Source: Thermoplasmata archaeon
GTDB taxonomy: Archaea; Thermoplasmatota; Thermoplasmata; Thermoplasmatales; Thermoplasmataceae
Assembly: GCA_021845325.1 (NCBI GenBank)
Contig: JAKBRR010000067.1
Coordinates: 1 to 7,724 of the forward strand
Length of the DNA stretch: 7,724 bases
Reading direction: 5' to 3'
Of this stretch, positions 4,863 to 7,724 are shown piece by piece; within the stretch, counting starts at the first letter, position 1; every line of letters begins with the position of its first letter. The notes under the pieces were generated by a model. That model was not told where the DNA came from, ran no database searches, and saw only the letters and a program-made list of their open reading frames with translations. The position numbers and the translations under genes are program-made.

Positions 4863-6500
4863 ATGGAACCTGATAAATTAATGAAAATTGAAAACGTGGC
4901 ATCACAAATAGGGATTTCCAGGGATGAAATTGAACCATATGGTGATTATATGGCCAAGATTAATTTTATGAAACTTAATACGAAAAAAGTTCAGGGAAAA
5001 CTTGTTCTCGTAACAGCAATGACTCCAACAAAATATGGCGAAGGCAAAACAACAACTGTCATAGGTATTTCTCAGGCGTTGCACAGCATGGGCAAAAAGG
5101 TAAGCATCTCAATACGTGAACCATCAATGGGACCCTGCTTCGGCGTTAAGGGGGGAGCAACAGGAGGGGGAAAGGCTACTGTGGAACCATCAGACAGGAT
5201 TAATTTGCTTTTTACGGGCGATTTCCCGGCGATAACTGCAGCGCACAATCTTTTGTCTGCACTTATAAACAATCATATTTTTCATGGAAATCAATTGAAA
5301 ATAAACCCGGAGAAGATCGTCTTTCCAAGGACAATAGATATGAACGACCGATCCTTGCGTAATATAATTGTGGGGGTTACTCAGGGGGAGGGAGGAATTC
5401 TTGCAAGAGATAGTTTCGTCATCACACCCGCATCTGAAATAATGGCAATTGTCGGTTTATCAGACAGTTATGGTGACTTGAAAAGGCGTCTGGCCAGAAT
5501 TCTTGTTGGGTATACATTCGACAACAAGCCGGTTTATTCAGGAGATCTGAAGGCACATGGGGCAATGGCAGCGATCCTTGTGGATGCCCTGAAACCCAAT
5601 CTCGTTCAGGCTAAGGGTGGCGTTCCGGCATTCATTCACACCGGGCCATTTGGTAACATTGCTCATGGAACATCCAGCCTGATTGCGGCTCGGACGGCCC
5701 TGGCCACCAGTGATATAGTGTTAACAGAAGCGGGTTTTGGTTCTGATCTTGGTGCAGAAAAGTTCATGAATCTAGTGTCAAGGGTGGGAGACATTCCAAT
5801 AAGTGCAGTTGTTATTGTTGCAACAATAAGGGCAATGAAACTTCATGGTGGCAACGATAAATCCGATGTGGAAGATGTAGACGCGGTTAAGAAAGGCTTC
5901 AATAATCTCATGTTCCATGTGGAAAATATAAGAAAATTTGGTTTTGAACCAGTGGTTGCCCTGAATCGTTTTCCCGATGATACAGAGAACGAAATAGATC
6001 AGGTTGAAACTTTGTTAAAAAAGAATTCCATTGCTTACGGTTTATCAGAGGTGTTTGAAAAGGGTGCAGAAGGTGGTAAAGAGGTGGCTGACCTGTTACT
6101 GAAAAGAATGCCTGAAAATCCAATTTCTGTAAAATATACCTATTCCATGGATCAAACACTAACAGAAAAGATAGAGAACATAGGCAAAAAAATATACGGC
6201 GCAAAGGAGGTAATTTATACCAGGACAGCACAGAGCAATATAAAGAAGATTGAAAAGCTAGGTTACGGTAAGCTTCCAATATGCATGGCAAAAACACAGT
6301 ATTCCATATCTGATGATCCATTAAAACTCAATGCGCCTGAAGATTTTTCTATCACTGTAACATCTGTGGCTCTCTCTTCCGGAGCTGAATTTGTGGTAGT
6401 ATATCTCGGAAGTGTTATGACAATGCCCGGCCTTCCAAAGGAGCCAGCATCAAACGGCATCGATATAAATGAAAATGGCATAATTACAGGTTTATTTTAA
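4863..6500 (+). CDS. fhs: Formate-tetrahydrofolate ligase (10-formyl-THF synthetase)
   Basis: The family reaction uses ATP, formate and tetrahydrofolate to make 10-formyl-THF for purine synthesis and other one-carbon needs. The 545-aa protein matches the full-length monofunctional family. Visible are the ATP-binding loop TPTKYGEGKTTT (54-65), REPSMGPCFGVKGG (85-98), NIAHGTSSLIA (265-275), TEAGFGSDLGAEKF (288-301), VATIRAMKLHGG (319-330), SEVFEKGAEGG (395-405), AKTQYS (476-481), MTMPGLPKEP (519-528) and the usual ending ITGLF. The enzyme is odd in the first signature: the family pattern GGAAGGGYAQVVPMED is here GGATGGGKATVEPSDR (97-112). INLHFTGD is INLLFTGD, the following H is P122, and the Trp of SEVWAKGG is F398. 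These positions are near the folate site in the Moorella enzyme as I recall it, so substrate affinity or pterin type may differ. The ATG at 4863 has a TATA-like box upstream. Its neighbours are functionally unrelated. Confidence 0.95.
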   Translation: MEPDKLMKIENVASQIGISRDEIEPYGDYMAKINFMKLNTKKVQGKLVLVTAMTPTKYGEGKTTTVIGISQALHSMGKKVSISIREPSMGPCFGVKGGATGGGKATVEPSDRINLLFTGDFPAITAAHNLLSALINNHIFHGNQLKINPEKIVFPRTIDMNDRSLRNIIVGVTQGEGGILARDSFVITPASEIMAIVGLSDSYGDLKRRLARILVGYTFDNKPVYSGDLKAHGAMAAILVDALKPNLVQAKGGVPAFIHTGPFGNIAHGTSSLIAARTALATSDIVLTEAGFGSDLGAEKFMNLVSRVGDIPISAVVIVATIRAMKLHGGNDKSDVEDVDAVKKGFNNLMFHVENIRKFGFEPVVALNRFPDDTENEIDQVETLLKKNSIAYGLSEVFEKGAEGGKEVADLLLKRMPENPISVKYTYSMDQTLTEKIENIGKKIYGAKEVIYTRTAQSNIKKIEKLGYGKLPICMAKTQYSISDDPLKLNAPEDFSITVTSVALSSGAEFVVVYLGSVMTMPGLPKEPASNGIDINENGIITGLF

Positions 6501-6508
6501 TTATTCAG

Positions 6509-6523
6509 GTGGCTTTATGCCAC
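6509..6523. repeat. Short hairpin between convergent fhs and PAC2 genes
   Basis: GTGGC and GCCAC are perfect 5-base arms around a TTTAT loop in the 40-base gap between the two stop codons. It could slow polymerase or stabilise 3' ends from both sides. Archaeal termination mainly uses T runs, and these are weak here (ATTTCC, ATATTTT downstream), so a terminator role is only tentative. Confidence 0.3.
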
Positions 6524-6540
6524 ATTTCCAATAAATATTT

Positions 6541-7296
6541 TCACCCATACATGGACTCAGGGGTCTTCTTCGGAGCAGGAGCATTTTGTGATTCGTTATA
6601 CTCCTTCATAACTTTTTCAAGTTCTTCGTGAAGCTGGGTGACCGTCTTTTCGAGAAGTGATGTCTGGATTTTCAGATCATATATATCATTCAGCGATTTA
6701 ATGAGAGTGAGAACAGAGTCCGGGTCCGGAAGTGTGGATGACACATGAGTCAAAAGTGAAATAGCCGGCATTTTTTTGATTATACATTCATTGAGCAGTG
6801 CACCGCCAATACCGAATATGACGGCTGATTCTGCGCTTGCAATTCCTTTCTTGGCCAGGTCCTTCAGTCTGTCCGATCCTGCTACCAGGTATGTGTGCCT
6901 TTCATCGGGAGGTTCCTGCGTTGGAACACCGTCCAGTGTTACAAGTTCCCTTGGTGAGAACTGTTGAATCCAGTTGATAAGTGTCTCAGAAACATCATAG
7001 AGATTTTCCTCTTTAATGGGAACTTCGCACTGGATTACCATTAATTTCCCGTTTAATCCGGAGTATACTCTGAACGGGTGCCGAAGCTTTCCCCCTACAA
7101 ATACTGCCACAGGCGGAATTAACTTTGATTTCATATGGGCAACCTGATGCATTCCCAGTTGCGATATGATGTAACTGGTTGCAATAATGCTTACCATAGT
7201 CTGACCAACAAAGCCTCCAATAACCACTGGCTTGTCAAAATTTAACTTATCCATCTCGACCACTTCAGAGATCTGTTCTCTATTTTCACCGGTCAT
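6541..7296 (-). CDS. PAC2-family protein (archaeal proteasome-assembly-chaperone homolog) with C-terminal HbYX motif
   Basis: The core (about 20-205) reads as a PAC2-family domain: KPVVIGGFVGQTMVSIIATSYII at the first strand and helix, then SKLIPPVAVFVGGKLRHPFRVY (58-78), RELVTLDGVPTQEPPDERHTYLVA (116-139), and FGIGGALLNECIIKKMPAISLL (161-182). Known archaeal relatives PbaA and PbaB form oligomers and bind the 20S proteasome. Residues about 208-235 are a likely coiled coil (LLEKTVTQLHEELEKVMKEY). A Pro/Ala/Lys linker (238-248) then leads to the last three residues Met-Tyr-Gly, which match the hydrophobic-Tyr-any (HbYX) tail that docks into alpha-ring pockets of the 20S core. ATG at 7296 has a TATA box 27 bases upstream. 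ATG at codon 15 (7254) is closer to where many family members begin, so the first 14 residues are less certain. It converges on fhs and diverges from the right-edge surface gene. A proteasome role is inferred, not shown. Confidence 0.9.
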   Translation of the reverse strand: MTGENREQISEVVEMDKLNFDKPVVIGGFVGQTMVSIIATSYIISQLGMHQVAHMKSKLIPPVAVFVGGKLRHPFRVYSGLNGKLMVIQCEVPIKEENLYDVSETLINWIQQFSPRELVTLDGVPTQEPPDERHTYLVAGSDRLKDLAKKGIASAESAVIFGIGGALLNECIIKKMPAISLLTHVSSTLPDPDSVLTLIKSLNDIYDLKIQTSLLEKTVTQLHEELEKVMKEYNESQNAPAPKKTPESMYG

Positions 7297-7316
7297 AAAT
7301 AGACAAAGCGAAGCGG

Positions 7317-7330
7317 GATAATTTAATTTT
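7317..7330 (-). promoter_or_regulatory. TATA box of the PAC2 gene
   Basis: AAAATTAAATTATC on the minus strand is centred near 7323, about 27 bases before the ATG at 7296. This supports that ATG as the first codon of a leaderless mRNA rather than the in-frame ATG at 7254. No Shine-Dalgarno precedes it. Confidence 0.5.
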
Positions 7331-7383
7331 CCTTTAATTAAAAATTAATTCATATCTGCAAAGGGTTTTGGAAGGAAATTGCG

Positions 7384-7393
7384 TAAAATTAAT
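7384..7393 (+). promoter_or_regulatory. TATA-like box of the right-edge surface gene
   Basis: TAAAATTAAT is centred about 27 bases before the GTG at 7416, consistent with a leaderless transcript. The region 7297-7415 is 119 bases, AT-rich and holds only the two divergent promoters; I see no other gene or RNA in it. Confidence 0.4.
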
Positions 7394-7415
7394 GTTAATA
7401 CAGTAATGACCGGAG

Positions 7416-7724
7416 GTGAAAATTAGTGCAATAATTGGCATAATTATAATAATTATACTTTTTACCAGTTCAATTCCTGTAATTAATGAATATAAACCAA
7501 ACTATGGAGGTACAGTGAACAGCGCTCTTTTGACAAACAATAACATAACTTACTGTCCCGTAAATTCTACAGCATGCCAGTTCAGCCTTACCTCTGATTA
7601 CGGAAACCTTCCCATGAATGTCCGTGCGGGGGATTTCTATAATGAATCTTTTCTGCGGGCCAATCTAAAAGAGAGCCCCAGCTGGGCATATGAATTGAAA
7701 TTCTCGTGGAATTTTAACATGAGT
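7416..7724 (+). CDS. Secreted or surface protein, N-terminal part (3' partial)
   Basis: This frame runs off the right edge after 103 codons. The N-terminus VKISAIIGIIIIIILFTSS has one Lys followed by a 13-16-residue Ile-rich hydrophobic core, a signal peptide or signal anchor; the mature part starts around residue 20-26. It then contains four N-X-S/T sequons (NIT, NST, NES, NMS) and two cysteines (C47, C54), close enough for a disulfide, in a Ser/Asn/Tyr-rich sequence. That fits an extracellular glycoprotein. The start is GTG at 7416: the in-frame TGA at 7407 excludes anything further upstream, and a TATA-like box lies about 27 bases before it. A perfect GGAGGTGA at 7412-7419 overlaps the GTG and so is too close to serve it. 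No family is recognised from the visible part; a substrate-binding, adhesin or protease precursor is possible. Confidence 0.7.
   Translation, partial: MKISAIIGIIIIIILFTSSIPVINEYKPNYGGTVNSALLTNNNITYCPVNSTACQFSLTSDYGNLPMNVRAGDFYNESFLRANLKESPSWAYELKFSWNFNMS

Noticed and set aside
5908..6321. Minus-strand open frame inside fhs
   Set aside because: It is antisense to a strongly conserved enzyme, and its Phe/Leu/Cys-rich composition and lack of start signals mark it as chance.
6501..6540. Small RNA gene in the fhs/PAC2 gap
   Set aside because: Only a 5-base-pair stem fits, in 40 bases with no promoter-like sequence of its own.

Overview
The window looks like chromosomal DNA from an archaeon, most likely a member of the Thermoplasmatales or a close relative. 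A gene for the small subunit of the archaea-specific DNA polymerase D is present. Several genes have a TATA-like box centred about 25-27 bases before the start codon, which suggests leaderless transcripts. Two Asn-sequon-rich surface proteins sit at the edges. One carries a C-terminal module (YTATFYEYGLSSGAKW...) of a kind common in Thermoplasmata surface proteins. The assignment is an inference from gene content and recalled families; no search was run.

Layout from left to right. The C-terminal part of a large cell-surface protein (+) enters from the left edge and ends in a T-rich terminator zone. It converges on a two-gene minus-strand unit, in which an EamA/DMT-type transporter is followed by a family 4 Fe-S uracil-DNA glycosylase; their reading frames overlap by 11 bases and the second gene has a good Shine-Dalgarno. 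A compact divergent promoter region (2897-2999) separates this unit from the polymerase D small subunit gene DP1 (+). DP1 converges, with a 9-base gap, on a small all-helical methionine-rich orphan gene (-). A second divergent promoter region (4761-4862) leads into formate-tetrahydrofolate ligase (fhs, +). That gene converges on a PAC2-family gene (-), which ends in a putative HbYX proteasome-docking motif. A third divergent region (7297-7415) leads into the start of another secreted or surface protein (+), cut off by the right edge. The right-edge gene has a GTG start.

The genes do not form one pathway. Genome maintenance is represented by uracil-DNA glycosylase and DP1, one-carbon metabolism by fhs, protein quality control by the PAC2 protein, transport by EamA, and the cell surface by the two edge proteins. 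The window is densely coding: no gene-free stretch exceeds about 120 bases. I see no tRNA, rRNA, CRISPR array, insertion sequence or other mobile element. The points most worth a second look are the HbYX tail on the PAC2 protein, the altered signature segments of fhs, two dyad-symmetric elements in the EamA/DP1 intergenic region, and the uncharacterised helical protein.
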